A stretch of 53,000 bases of DNA, taken from assembly GCA_014529385.2 (NCBI GenBank), contig CM043969.1, positions 71,402,176 through 71,455,175 of the forward strand, in the 5' to 3' direction. The notes beneath the pieces were generated by a model. It was not told the DNA's origin and searched no databases. It saw only the letters and a program-made list of their open reading frames with translations. The stretch comes from Adiantum capillus-veneris. Its lineage: Eukaryota; Streptophyta; Polypodiopsida; Polypodiales; Pteridaceae. Below, piece by piece: positions 35,479 through 46,147 of this stretch. Position 1 is the first letter of the stretch, and every line of letters starts with the position of its first letter. The translations under genes were made by a program, and so were the position numbers.

Positions 35479-35507
35479 GCCGCAGCAACGTGCAGGTCAC
35501 ATCCTAG
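35479..35507 (+). mobile_element. Helitron 3' terminus
   Basis: GCCGCAGCAACGTGCAGGTC followed by ACATCCTAG, then T, matches the plant Helitron 3' end (short GC-rich hairpin about 10 bases before CTRR, inserted before T). The hairpin stem is decayed (only GCA/TGC pairs cleanly). The same terminus in better shape is at 43547-43574. Confidence 0.65.
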
Positions 35508-35575
35508 TACTATATATGAAGCAGCTTCAATTTTTCAAAGAAGGAGAGACCCTCCATGTAGTATTCGGGAAAAAT
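35508..35575 (+). mobile_element. truncated Helitron 5' terminus joined to a 3' terminus
   Basis: TACTATATATGAAG, then CAATTTTTCAAAGAAGGAGA and GACCCTCCATGTAG, match the 5' end at 52923 except for the missing first four bases. The match starts at the base after the CTAG of the preceding Helitron, so the two elements are head to tail. Confidence 0.6.
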
Positions 35576-36145
35576 CATTTTCACAAACATTCAGAAATCT
35601 CTCGAAGACAAACCTGAACCAAAAATTTTATAATGCTAGCCATTATTTTTGTAAAATTACACTATTTTCCATGTATCTTATGCGGGATTTTCTCCTTCTT
35701 GCCCTGCCCTCAATCGACTACTTCGATTTTGCAACCAGCTCAAGGCTAAGCTGAGGCACGCTTTTCCCGAACATTGCCTCCATGTGTCACTCACTGCTTC
35801 ACTTAAGAGAAACGTAATAAAATCTCACTTTTCTTTGAAGTTTGGAATGTTGGGAGTCGGTGAAACTTTTCAACCTTTCAACTTTTAACCTTTCTAGTAA
35901 CAAAAAAAGCATGACTCTACTTTTCCATACTTTCATTTTTGTTTTGAAAGCCAATTGAAGGGTGGCTCAACTTTGATTTTGGAAAGCCAATGGCCATAAA
36001 AGTTTATAACTTAAGAAATTGTTAGTGTGTATGCCACTAAAATTTTGTTGATTTACATCAAGATGATCTTAAAATTTGGCTAGGAACCTTGATTTTAATC
36101 AAACGGTGGTCTCGAATAGCCCCAAAATGGAAAGACATGTGTCTT

Positions 36146-36223
<78 letters not shown>

Positions 36224-36487
36224 CTTAAAGAGAGTGCGGAAACTATTTTTTTAATCGAAATAATTTTAAAGTAGATCTATAGATATATATGGAGCTTAAA
36301 TTTTCCAAGCAAGGAGAGGCCTCCCACGTGTCATCCACTGTAACTTGCACAACCGTCCATGTTTGGAACTCCATGAAATAACTACAGCTCAACAACCTTG
36401 GCGCTTGAAGGTCTCAGACCAATCTCAACCTGCAACATCTACTTGTGTGTGTGTTCATGTCCATGTTGTGTGTATGTGGTGTGTTTA

Positions 36488-36556
<69 letters not shown>

Positions 36557-36672
36557 CAACGCGATTGGCCACTGGCTATGTGTGTGTGTGTGAGATTTGA
36601 ATCTCAACCTACAATGCAATTCTGAGAGAGTCCAATTTAGCTGAGCAAGCCCATGTGCACACCCAAGGCTCT

Positions 36673-36726
<54 letters not shown>

Positions 36727-37012
36727 ATGTTTAATATCCCTTCAATACAGAACCATATATAAATTATTGACATGGACAGTACCAAAAAAGGTTCCAAGAG
36801 AAAAATGGACAAAGATTAAGAAATAACTTGTTATTTCATATTTATTGGTACAACCGATCTTGTAGGAGACTGAACGAGCTCCTAGACCATGAGAGAATAG
36901 ACCTATACCTGCCACCATCCAACACAGATAACAAGTTAGAACTTGGACTATCTCTGATGGGAAGACAGGTATCCAACCAGTCTATTCTGTTTGTCATCAC
37001 TATCACATAGCC
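35576..37012. other. no intact gene; microsatellites and a Helitron-5'-like block
   Basis: The block at about 36273-36340 (ATATATATGGAGCTTAAATT, then GGAGAGGCCTCCCACGTGTC) is a diverged copy of the Helitron 5' end. CTCCATGTGTCACTCACTGC at 35781 is another fragment of it. Microsatellites are (GT)n 36150-36177 with (GA)n to 36221, (GT)n 36497-36521 with (GA)n to 36554, and (GT)n 36674-36723. Confidence 0.65.
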
Positions 37013-37282
37013 CTACACTCCCTCACTCTCCTTATATACATTAGGTGGAAGGTTTTTTGCTTTGCGATAGGGTAATATTTTTCGAGCTATGATTTTAGTG
37101 CTTTTATAGAGGTGTGCAGGCTTACAACCTATAGGAAAATCACGTATAGCATACGGATGGAGTTTCCCAGAGGGTGAGTATTTAAAGCGGCTTCCTTCCT
37201 TTGGGTTGTCGATGAGCTCCTTTACCTGTTTTTGAGTTGCGTTATCATTAACGTTTACACAAGTTTCTTGAGGGATAATCAC
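37013..37282 (-). CDS. unidentified 89-codon reading frame
   Basis: The frame (MIIPQETCVNVNDNATQKQV, later PSGKLHPYAIRDFPIGCKP) has a mixed, protein-like composition, unlike the surrounding low-complexity frames. I do not recognise the family and see no neighbouring gene on this strand. It may be a remnant of a longer gene or a chance frame. Confidence 0.2.
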   Translation of the reverse strand: MIIPQETCVNVNDNATQKQVKELIDNPKEGSRFKYSPSGKLHPYAIRDFPIGCKPAHLYKSTKIIARKILPYRKAKNLPPNVYKESEGV

Positions 37283-38170
37283 AACATGTCACGTTAGGTT
37301 GGTGTGCAAAGTATTAGATGTGTATAGCAAGGGTATAATGTGATATATAAAAGAGGCCAAGGGCTAGAGATAATATGAGTTTATCGGTGTGGGTAATACA
37401 AGATTGAAAAGCATAAAGGGATGAGAAACTAGACCCAATAGAATTACCATCATAGAGTATCATGATCATACCATAATGCAAAAAATCTATAGAAATCATC
37501 CTATTGAGTTAGTATTGGGTACCGAGAAAAAATTAGAAACAAATAGTCCGTATGTCTTATTGCGATGATACAATTATGTTTTTTCAGCACACGAAGACAA
37601 AATTAAACTCTTTATAGATAATATTCGTTAGTTTGAACACATTTCTCATGATAGAAATAGCCATGTGGGTTGTGGGATGCCCATTTATCGTAGTCGAGTA
37701 TACTTTCATCAAATCTTTTCGTTTAAACATCCATGTATGCCTATTCATCACTCAAATACTAAATCCAAACATTGTGCTTACTTAAGTTTGTTTCTGGTGT
37801 AACCTTCAATATGCATGAAAAGAAAGCTTTAATAACCTCTAAATCTATGACAAAAGGTTTCATAATTATGCTTGAGGTCAATATGTTAATGCCTTTTCAT
37901 CATGACTACAATGAAAAAGCCAAAAAAAACCAACTTTGTAAATTGGTTCGAACCAACCTGAGAGATTGATGTCGAAGCCATTTTGTTCGTAAAAATGTTA
38001 CTTCAACTATGCACTTTGTTACGATGCCTAATTCCAATCCTTGCTTGATGATCGTCGTTTGACGCAATTGAAGGTAAAGGGGTGTGCCGAATTGTAAGCC
38101 TCCTTGATTGGGAATTGTGTGTGCATGTACATGTGCATGTATACTTGAAGAAAGAAGCTTGTGCCAACAG

Positions 38171-38206
<36 letters not shown>

Positions 38207-38281
38207 AAGAAGGGAAATTATATGGCTCACTATCTCTTGACGTTGAGATGCAAAGAACGTAGCACCTGCAAGGCTTATGTG

Positions 38282-38327
<46 letters not shown>

Positions 38328-39397
38328 CGCTCATGCGCATGCTTATCAAAAAATAGCATCCCTTAGCACTGAGAAGCTAAGAGTGTTGCAAGCAATTGCA
38401 AGTGAATAACTAATTGCAAGAAGAAGCGCACAAATTCTATTCATGCATAGGCCTTTTTAAAGAGTTATTTGAAGGCTATTTTTCATACTACACTTTCTTG
38501 GCAACTCCATGCGCAAATAGTTAAGGCCATGAGTTGTAACTCTTTCAAATAGAAAGTTTGACTTTTATTTTTAGAAAAATTGAGGATGAACATTGAAAGC
38601 TACTAACATGCTATATGTTTTAAACGGTTGCAGCAACTAAGTCTTTTTAGAAGAATTCTAAGGGTGAATATATTCACACCTAACCCATGCCTTATGTTTA
38701 CACATTTAAGGCATTTAAACTTGGGAAAACAAAGGGGGAGGTTGCCCACTCTTGTAAGAATATTCAACTTTAAACCTAAGGGGGTTTCTTTTCAGGCATA
38801 TTGTCTCCTCCCTTATAGCACATAAAATGCAACCTTGAAAAATATTATAGAAATTTGGTACTTAAACCCAAAAAATAAAATAAAATAAAGGCTTACATGT
38901 GCATACTTTGTTACCCTTTCCAGGAACATAATGCATTTATAATATTACCACCTAACTTATACAGTAAGAATCATCAATAATCCCACAAGGTATCGAAGAT
39001 GGTACAATAATGTAAATCTAAAAATCTGCCTAGTTACAAGGCCCTTTATTGCGAGAACGACACCAACAGGTGATCTTTACAGGAAGCCACATGAATTTGC
39101 TTGAAGAAAACAGCTGATAAATCATCTTGTTGATTGATCTTGTTTAGTGTGAAACGTATCTCATGTATTAGACTCATCCGTTCCTTGGTTGTCCTGCAAA
39201 TTGATACAATTTTGTACCTAGATTAAAATATGTGGCTATGCTACCATTTATTACAAAAGTATAGTGCTCAAAAAAACCGTGTCCAATTCAACCTTTTATG
39301 ATCAAGATACATAATATCCATCTGTATGTAGATGTGCGGTAGTGTGATCACTCACTCAAACTCACTATGTGTTTATTACTTGAAGAGAGAGAGAGAG

Positions 39398-39476
<79 letters not shown>

Positions 39477-39640
39477 TTGGTCCCATAGCCAATCACGAAC
39501 AAGGGTGAGTAAGCCCAAGTTTACGAATCCAGGACAGGGAGAAAATCTAAGACGGGTGTGAGCAATTGCAAGTTAACAACGAAGGAAGGCGGAGTAAAGT
39601 GTTTGACTTTGTTTAAAAGTTTTTGCGCTAAATTTCTTTG
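37283..39640. other. no gene seen; several GT/GA microsatellites
   Basis: AT-rich sequence with (GT)n at 38172-38204 and 38285-38320 (the latter ends in a GC dinucleotide run) and a compound GA/GT/GA tract at 39384-39472. No coding sequence is supported. Confidence 0.6.
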
Positions 39641-41900
39641 AATTTTGTAGGTATTCTCAACTTCAAATTGGAATTTAGAGGTGAATTTCAAAATTTGTGG
39701 GTGAGATTACACTAGACCTAGGTTTTTTTGTATTAACTTCATAGGCATTCTCACCTTCAAATTAGAATTTAGAGGTAAATCTCAAAATTTGTAGGTGGGA
39801 TTACAACAAACCTAGGGTTTTTCGAGCACTTGGATACATAGTGCTTTTCTATAAACTTCATGAGTTTTCTCACCTTCAAATCTATAATTTAAAATTCGTA
39901 GGTTGGATTACACTAAACCTAGCCTTTTTCCTAGCACCATCACTCAGGTATATAGTGGTGTTTTTCAAAAACTTGGAAAACCTACATATGAGAAAGTATA
40001 TTTGAAGGTCTTTACGTGATTTTCCTAAAATTTTCCTCTAAAGTTTGGAGATTTGCCTTTAAAATTTGAAGGTTTATACAAAATTTGGAGGTTGCCATCA
40101 AGGGCTCTTGGAGAATTCCACAAAAAATTGAAAATTGAAAAGTCTACATATGATAAACTTTTAGAGACAAATTTACTATAATTGAAGGTTTTTATATTTA
40201 AATTTTTTAGTTTGTGTATATGATGATGATTGTGTGTCTCCCTTTTGATCTGTAGTTCATCCTGCTAATTTCTATGAACTTGGTAGGTTTTCTCAGCTTT
40301 AAATCTAGAATTTAGAGGTAAACCTCAAAATTTGTAGGTGGGATTACACTTAACCTAGGTTTTTTTTCGAGCACTTGATTATAAAGTGTTTTTTTCCAAA
40401 TACTTGGAAAACCTCCATATGAAAAAATTTAGAGGCAAATGTACTATATTTGAAGATTTCTACACAATTACCTAAAATTTTCCTCTAAAAGCTTAGAAAT
40501 TTGCATCTAAAATTTGAAAATTTTAACTAAATTTAGCGGTTTATATCAAGGGCCAATCCTACAAAAAGTATTCTGTATGAGAAATTTTAGAAGAAAATTT
40601 ACTATATTTGAAGTCTTTCAAGTTGATTTTCTCCATTTGCATGTCTGATGATGATTGAATGCATCCTCTCTGATTTGTAATTCATCCCTACTAATTGGTC
40701 CCAAAGTCAACAAAACTTGCAACTCCTCAAGGTCTCGACCTTGTGGATCCCTCTAGAGTGTGTTTTGTCGGTGTCAATCTTTGGGCTTTCACTAAGGAAC
40801 TTGAGAAGTCATCACTCATAGTTTCCCTTCCTAGAAACTTACATCCAAGTCCCGGGCTTTGCGTGCCAACACAACTAGCCTTTTTTCTGCTTATTAAATG
40901 GACTAAATGATGTCAACATTGGCTTTCACCTTGAAGGTATGTTAGTATTATCCAATGCCAACATTTAAGAAGTTGATATGAATGAAAGAATTCATGCTGA
41001 GATTCCTATCAAGGGCTCTTGGAGAAGCCCAAAAAACAGATTATGGTTGAAAATGTTTTACTCAACATGTACACTAAGTGTGATCATGTACTGAAAAATG
41101 CACAACAAGCAGTTTAGGATGCCGCATATGTCTGGAAGGAGAAGGGTGAGGGTAAGGAAGCTCTTCACATGAGGCAAGGTGAGGACTCGTGTCCGGATAC
41201 AATTTTGTATCCTTATATCTCAAAGGCATGTGGCATCATGCAAGTATTTGGCATAAGCAAAAAAAAAAGGCTATTAAGGGGCTCTTTAAAAAACCCATCC
41301 TGCTTCAAAATGTTTTGGCCAACATGTACACTATATTTAAATGTAACATCTTGGAGTGCACTTAAATTAAAGGAGGCAAATTTACTTACTTACATTAAAC
41401 TTAGATTTTCTTCGAGCACTCAGGTACATAATGCTTTTTTCAAGAATTTACAAAACCTACCTATGAGAAAATTTAGAGGCAAATTTATTGTATTTGATGG
41501 TTTTTACACTAAATTTATCTAAACCTTGTAGAAGTTCTTACATTCAAATCTAGAATTTAGAGGTAAATCTCAAAATTTGTAGATCAGATTTCAGTAAAAA
41601 TAGGTTTTTTTTTAGCATTCAGATACACAATACTTTCTACCAAAAACTTGGAAAACGTACGTATGAGAAATTTCAAAGGCAAATCTATTATATTTTTAGA
41701 TTTTGTTTTGCAGGTGGTGGGATCACACTAAACCTAGGTTTTTTTTTAACACTCAAATACACAATATTGTTTTGAAAACACTTAGAAAATCTACATATGA
41801 TTACAGTAAGTGTACACTCAAATAAATTTCTAGGTGTGATTGCACTAAACCTAGCCCTTTTTCCAACATTGGAATACACAAAATCAATGTTACAAGAGAT
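39640..41900. repeat. degenerate tandem repeat, AATTTAGAGGTAAATCTCAAAATTTG type
   Basis: A block containing TTCTCACCTTCAAATC, TTTAGAGGTAAATCTC, AAAATTTGTAGGTGGGATTA, CACTAAACCTAGG and a poly-T with CGAGCACT recurs near 39650, 39740, 39860, 40290, 41390, 41540, 41700 and 41830. A second block (AAAACCTACATATGAGAAA, then GAAAATTTACTATATTTGAA) alternates with it. Spacing is irregular, so the array is old and broken by the PPR remnant. The first block also resembles 24800-25220. Confidence 0.75.
41010..41365 (+). pseudogene. pentatricopeptide-repeat (PPR) gene remnant
   Basis: Translation gives MVENVLLNMYTKCDHVLKNA, then YVWKEKGEGKEALHMRQ and CPDTILYPYISKACGIMQ. This is the order of a PLS-type PPR repeat (NxLxxMYxKCG, A, GxGKEAL, PDxxTYxxxxKACG). 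A second, frameshifted repeat follows with KKPILLQNVLANMYTIFKC at about 41285-41345, after a poly-A run. A TAG at 41115 breaks the first repeat. PPR proteins bind organellar RNA; this is too short and broken to work. It lies inside a tandem-repeat region and may have been carried there by a mobile element. Confidence 0.65.
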
Positions 41901-42059
41901 GAAAGCCTTCAGACTTTTAGCAGGGAGGAGAAGGTGTCAAAGTGCCTTACACATTATTTGTTGAAGGTGCCATTGATCCAGCATCTAATAATGATGGTGA
42001 AGAGGGCATATTCTCCCTCATCAAACAAATTAATGGTTTCTTGAACTATTGGTTTTCTT

Positions 42060-42534
42060 GAATGTGGGATGGGTATGAAGATAATCCTTTGAAGCCTAGC
42101 GGCCCAACAACATGCTTCAATGTTTGTAAACCATTCTTCATGTCTTCCTACATCAAGTTAGGGACCAATCCCATGGACTCGAGAATGTCGAGTCTGATGT
42201 ATAAGTCATCCAATGAGAAAACCTGAGCAATGCTTCTTTTCACCTCTTCTAAATGCTTGGAATCATCCATTTTAAGCATAAGAGCTCGATGTGAGTGCAA
42301 CCAAGGGCTGATGGTACTCCTCACAAGATGGCTCATTGGGTGGCAATGACACAGCACATCTTCTGCATGTTTATGGCCAAGTGCATCTCTCAGATGTGGT
42401 ACACATAGGCATGACCGTCTTCCATGTTGGCCAAAGATGTGCAGTAGCTCCTTGGAGAAGCTATTTAAAGTTAAATTCTCCTTCAACAATATGGACTTGG
42501 AAGGCCCTATGTAGCTCTCCTTCATCTCGGACAA
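42060..42534 (-). pseudogene. unidentified coding-like remnant
   Basis: A frame from 42534 runs to a TAG at 42148 and continues in the same frame to about 42060 (EDMKNGLQTLKHVVGPLGFK). It contains SIAQVFSLDDLYIRLDILES and cysteine/histidine-rich RRSCLCVPHLRDALGHKHAE. Composition looks coding, and the stop (ATG TAG GAA) could come from CAG. I considered a PPR E-domain but the motifs do not fit well. Confidence 0.3.
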
Positions 42535-42538
42535 TTAG

Positions 42539-42542
<4 letters not shown>

Positions 42543-42590
<48 letters not shown>

Positions 42591-42597
42591 CGTGCGT
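42543..42597. repeat. (GT)n microsatellite
   Basis: A GT tract is followed by GCGCGCGTGCGTGCGTGC, an alternating purine-pyrimidine run. Confidence 0.95.
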
Positions 42598-42768
42598 GCA
42601 ACAAACACCATAAGCATTGGAGACTTCATGACTTGGGAGCAAAGTTTGATAAAAAAGTGGAATGTCACCTACAAATTTTGAAACGCTGCCTCTAAATTAT
42701 AAATTAGAAGGTAAGAAAACATACACAATATGAAGGTATTTAGTATTTAATTTTTTTTGGGCGCGCGC

Positions 42769-42772
<4 letters not shown>

Positions 42773-42819
<47 letters not shown>

Positions 42820-42956
42820 GTGAAATTAAACAACTATAAACAACCTAGAGGCTATCTAATCAAACAAAGAGAAGGAGGAGGACAAGCAACCTAGAGACTA
42901 TCCAATCAAATAGAGAGAAGGAGGAGGAGGAGGAGAAGGAGAATATAAATATTAAT

Positions 42957-43005
<49 letters not shown>

Positions 43006-43137
43006 GTGAAACTTAAACAATTACAAGCAACCTAGAGGCTATCCAATAGAGAGAAGGAGGAGGACAAGCAACCTAGAGACTATCCAATCAAACAGAGAGA
43101 AGGAGGAGGAGGAGGAGGAGGAGAATATAAACATTAA

Positions 43138-43174
<37 letters not shown>
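42773..43174. repeat. tandem duplication of a (GA)n-plus-unique block, closed by (CT)n
   Basis: Two copies of about 185 bases each have a (GA)n tract followed by GAATAGTGAAA, ACAACCTAGAGGCTATC, GAGAAGGAGGAGGACAAGCA and AGAATATAAA. Each copy itself contains the sub-block CAACCTAGAG-CTATCCAATC twice. The second copy ends in ATTAATCTCTCTC, so the array is bounded by GA on the left and CT on the right. Confidence 0.9.
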
Positions 43175-43546
43175 TCAATAGCTATAAAGCACTCCTAGAT
43201 CCATTGAATAAGGGCTAGAAAATCCTTTTTTTTTTTGCAAAACTCACAATTGGGAGTGATTGTATTATATAGTCACCAACATATATACAAATCATCCTCA
43301 AGCTCATGCCAAGCCTTGAGGGATAGAGGTTTACAACCGAGCGTACGAAACATGTGAGAACCTGCCAAGCTTGGTATTAAAGGAATATTTGTTGCCTCTT
43401 GCATGCATCAATTTTTTTGAGAATCCATAGAGAGACGTTATGAATAATTTTTTTGCAATGCAAAAGAGTGTATGCATGTAAAAAAATAGAATTTATATAA
43501 ATTTCCACCTTTTTAATTGTAAGAATAGAAAACATGTATTTTCTAG

Positions 43547-43574
43547 CCGCGGCGACGCGCGGGTCACACGCTAG
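43547..43574 (+). mobile_element. Helitron 3' terminus with intact hairpin
   Basis: CCGCG-GCGACG-CGCGG forms a perfect 5-bp stem, followed by GTCACACG and CTAG, then T. This is the standard plant Helitron 3' end. The matching 5' end could not be placed; the nearby sequence back to about 42800 is microsatellite and repeats. Confidence 0.8.
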
Positions 43575-44193
43575 TAGCCTCATCAAAAGTTGCAAATCCA
43601 AGTCAATCCAAGTCAGATAGCATGTCAATTTTTAGTTTTTAGCCCTTAGTCGCTTAGATTCAAGCATATACACAAGATCCCATCAACATCTCAAATTCTA
43701 GATCCATTGTATCAACATTTATGCAATCTAAAGCAAATACCTCTTTAGTGATAAGAGAGGGGGCCCTTGGAGGGGGGTTTGGGATCCCATCTAGTGTTAG
43801 TCTTCTTTATCTCTCTATCACTCACAGGACCTTCATTCACAATATCTCTCTCTTCTCTCTCTAGTCTATTGCACATCTCTCTCATGAAGTAAAAAGAGTA
43901 CACATTGAGCACTCATCCCGAGTTATCATCTCCTGTAGCGCATTATATTTATCTCATTTCTCTTACTTTAAGAAAAACCTTCAAAATTTAATACATTGTT
44001 AAGTGAAATTAGTATTTTATCTATTTTGCTTTAGAGAAGTCTTTTTTGTTTGGTTTTGGAAGCTTTAAATCTCTTGTGGTGATCCTATTGAGTTGGAGGC
44101 ATGCTTATTTGATAATATTTTTAAATTAGTGCCAATGTACAAAGGAAATTTTATCAAATTTTTTAATAATGACAATATCTACAACTTGTATAT
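43575..44193. other. no gene seen
   Basis: AT-rich sequence with CT-rich patches near 43800-43880 and no supported feature. Confidence 0.5.
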
Positions 44194-44828
44194 TGTGACG
44201 CCCCAGAATTTGGGCGCGTCGGGTTGAGGTGCGTGGTGGGCGCGTTCGCTTTCCAAGGGGCCTGGCTCGGACGGGACCGGCTCGGGCGGAGGGGTGTTTT
44301 GTCTTCAAGGGCCTGGCTCGGACGGGACCGGCTCAGGTCGGGGTGTTTCTTCAAAGGGTCCTGACGCGGACGGCACCGGCTCAGGAGGGCCCGGCTCGGA
44401 CGGGACCGGCTCGGGTCGAGGTGTTTCTTCAAGGGGTCCTGGAGCGGACGGCATCGGCTCGGACGGGACCGGCTCGGGTCGAGGTGTTTCTTCAAGGGGT
44501 CCTGGCGCGGACGGCACCGGCTCAGGAGGGCCCGGCTCGGGTCGAGTTGCCTTCACGGGGGCCCGGCTCGGACGGGGCCGGTTTGGACGTGGTTGCGTTC
44601 CATGGGTCGACGGCCGTGTTACGTTTCACGAGTCTTGCGTTCCGGGTCCCTAGACCCACGTAGCCTCAGGCTCCGCCGCACTCACGAAGGGTCATAGCGT
44701 GCCCCGGGGGACCTTGCGTGGAGTCCCCACAGTGCACGAGTGCGTGGAGTGAGGCTAGCGTGTTTAGGTGGGGGTCCCCTCCCGTGATCGTTCTCGAGAG
44801 GCTCATACCCCTTATAATATATATTACA
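44194..44828 (+). mobile_element. possible solo LTR starting TGTGACGCCCC
   Basis: TGTGACGCCCCAGAATTTGG is the style of plant chromovirus LTR starts. The region is strongly GC-rich against AT-rich flanks. TATAT precedes it (44189-44193) and also occurs at 44818-44822, which would give a 5-bp duplication with an element ending at 44817. That end lacks the usual CA. An end at 44828 (TTACA) has CA but no matching duplication. The boundary is therefore unresolved. Confidence 0.4.
44260..44600. repeat. GC-rich minisatellite
   Basis: Tandem units contain GGCTCGGACGGGACCGGCTC, GGTCGAGGTGTTTCTTCAAG and GGTCCTGGCGCGGACGGCAC with variable order and copy number (about four to five units). Several frames stay open across it because the unit is low in stop codons, but the translated GTGSG-type text is repeat-driven, not a gene. 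Confidence 0.85.
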
Positions 44829-45087
44829 AAGGAGGTGAAGTCAACTGTACGAGCACCTTAGAAAGGCGATATATGACTTCCTCAAAATCTGTAGATAGGG
44901 GGCTGGGTTGGGCAATAAAACCATAGGAGGCTGGAGATGGCACACCAGAGAAGCTTGTTGGCATCACAGGTGGGGGCTGGCTCGCAAGCACTTGCAACAA
45001 TTGCGACCAAGAGAGCTCCTCATCAGATTGGCTGTCCTCGTCATCAGCATAGAAGCTATTGAGATCAAACCTCGAGTTCATCCTCAC
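44824..45087 (-). CDS. hypothetical small acidic protein or first exon
   Basis: From ATG 45087 the frame encodes 87 residues: MRMNSRFDLNSFYADDEDSQ, then acidic/serine-rich, then QPPPVMPTSFSGVPSPASYG and a C-terminal EEVIYRLSKVLVQL helix. A TATA-like TTATATAGG lies about 35-40 bases upstream on this strand. I do not recognise a family. It abuts the GC-rich LTR-like region at its 3' end, so it may be truncated. Confidence 0.3.
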   Translation of the reverse strand: MRMNSRFDLNSFYADDEDSQSDEELSWSQLLQVLASQPPPVMPTSFSGVPSPASYGFIAQPSPLSTDFEEVIYRLSKVLVQLTSPPL

Positions 45088-45209
45088 TACAAGCTGTCCC
45101 TATATAAGAAACAGTGGACTGGCTGCCAAGGATTGCGGGACCACGGTCTTAAAGAATGGCTCACTACCTGTCAACTTTGGTAGCTACGAGTAAAAGAAGA
45201 GGCTTCTAT

Positions 45210-45568
45210 GTGGAGAGAGAGAGAGAGAGAGAGAATGAAGGTGGCTACTGAGGGCCCAGGGGTTATTCATTAGCTGCAAGTAATACATGAAGAGGTTACC
45301 TTCTAAGATAATGAAGGTGAATACTGAGGGGCTTATGGTACATGTTGAGGGTAGAGGTGACTGCGTCATCGTGAGCTTGTGGTGGAGGGTAGGGAAAGCT
45401 TGACTGCGGCCAATTAATAGAGAGAGAGAGAGAGAGTGCCCATAATTGAGCCTCACAGAGGCGCAACTTGAGGTGCCTCACGACTGTTAAGCAATACGGT
45501 GGCTGAGGGGGTAGAGGGCGGGCAGGTAGAGCCAGAGCGAGAGAGAGATTGCCATTCAATGTCGCGGG

Positions 45569-45617
<49 letters not shown>

Positions 45618-45620
45618 CGA
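45210..45620. repeat. short (GA)n and (CA)n microsatellites
   Basis: GA tracts lie near 45213, 45420 and 45600, and a CA tract at about 45574-45600 follows GCGCGCGC. The intervening sequence shows no gene. Confidence 0.8.
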
Positions 45621-46147
45621 GAGAGCCAAAAAAACATTGAAGTCGTTGCCCTGCTATGGCGGCTTGGGGTTGGGGTGACACCATGAAGGCATGGGTGCCA
45701 GAGGGGCTCACTTACATATCCTGTACCTTTTGCAACTATGCCGATTTTGGCATAGTTACAAAAGATTGGGCCTACTACCTAAGCTATTCAGTTATAGCGT
45801 GTGACCATAACACTGGCTCAATTTTCAGCTCAAATAATTGATAACTGAGCCCGGCGTGACCACCGCCTCACATTCCCATACACACTTTTAAGAATAAGAT
45901 TGTTTATGTTGGGACGGCAAGTTGAATTCTTAAACATTTAACATGCTTGTTTTTGTTCACCGCGTGTCGGTGACCGGTCCACATTTTCAACGATGAATAG
46001 GAAGGCACGATAAGCTAAAATCTTCACTCCCACAGTCCACATAGCCTGTTCCTATCTTCGATAAAATTGTGCTCTCCTAGCCAGGCTTCTGGTTGGGGGC
46101 CGAAGAGAAGAGCGTGTGTGAATGTGAGCTACCCGAGCGTTGCAACC
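45621..46147. other. upstream region of the glycosyltransferase
   Basis: Non-coding. At about 45835-45875 a block (TTGATAACTGAGCCCGGCGT, then GACCACCGCC) resembles the right end of the MITE at 48762-49156, so a related, truncated copy may lie here. I cannot name a promoter element with confidence. Confidence 0.45.

Noticed and set aside
37931-37960. Possible tRNA T-arm (GGTTCGAACC)
   Set aside because: GGTTCGAACC is only a short palindrome here; no acceptor stem, D-arm or anticodon arm around it.
38300-38340. Possible Z-DNA or regulatory element in the GT/GC run
   Set aside because: Alternating purine-pyrimidine tracts are common in this window; nothing beyond composition supports function.
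42060-42534. PPR E/DYW-domain remnant
   Set aside because: The nearby PPR fragment made this attractive, but the residues do not follow the E or DYW motif order and the strand is opposite.
44229-44663. Gly/Pro/Arg-rich open frames on both strands
   Set aside because: They are driven by the GC-rich minisatellite, which is free of stops in several frames. No start context or conserved domain.
44818-44828. Exact LTR end for the GC-rich element
   Set aside because: TATAT duplications suggest an end at 44817, but the usual terminal CA is missing there; the alternative CA end has no matching duplication.
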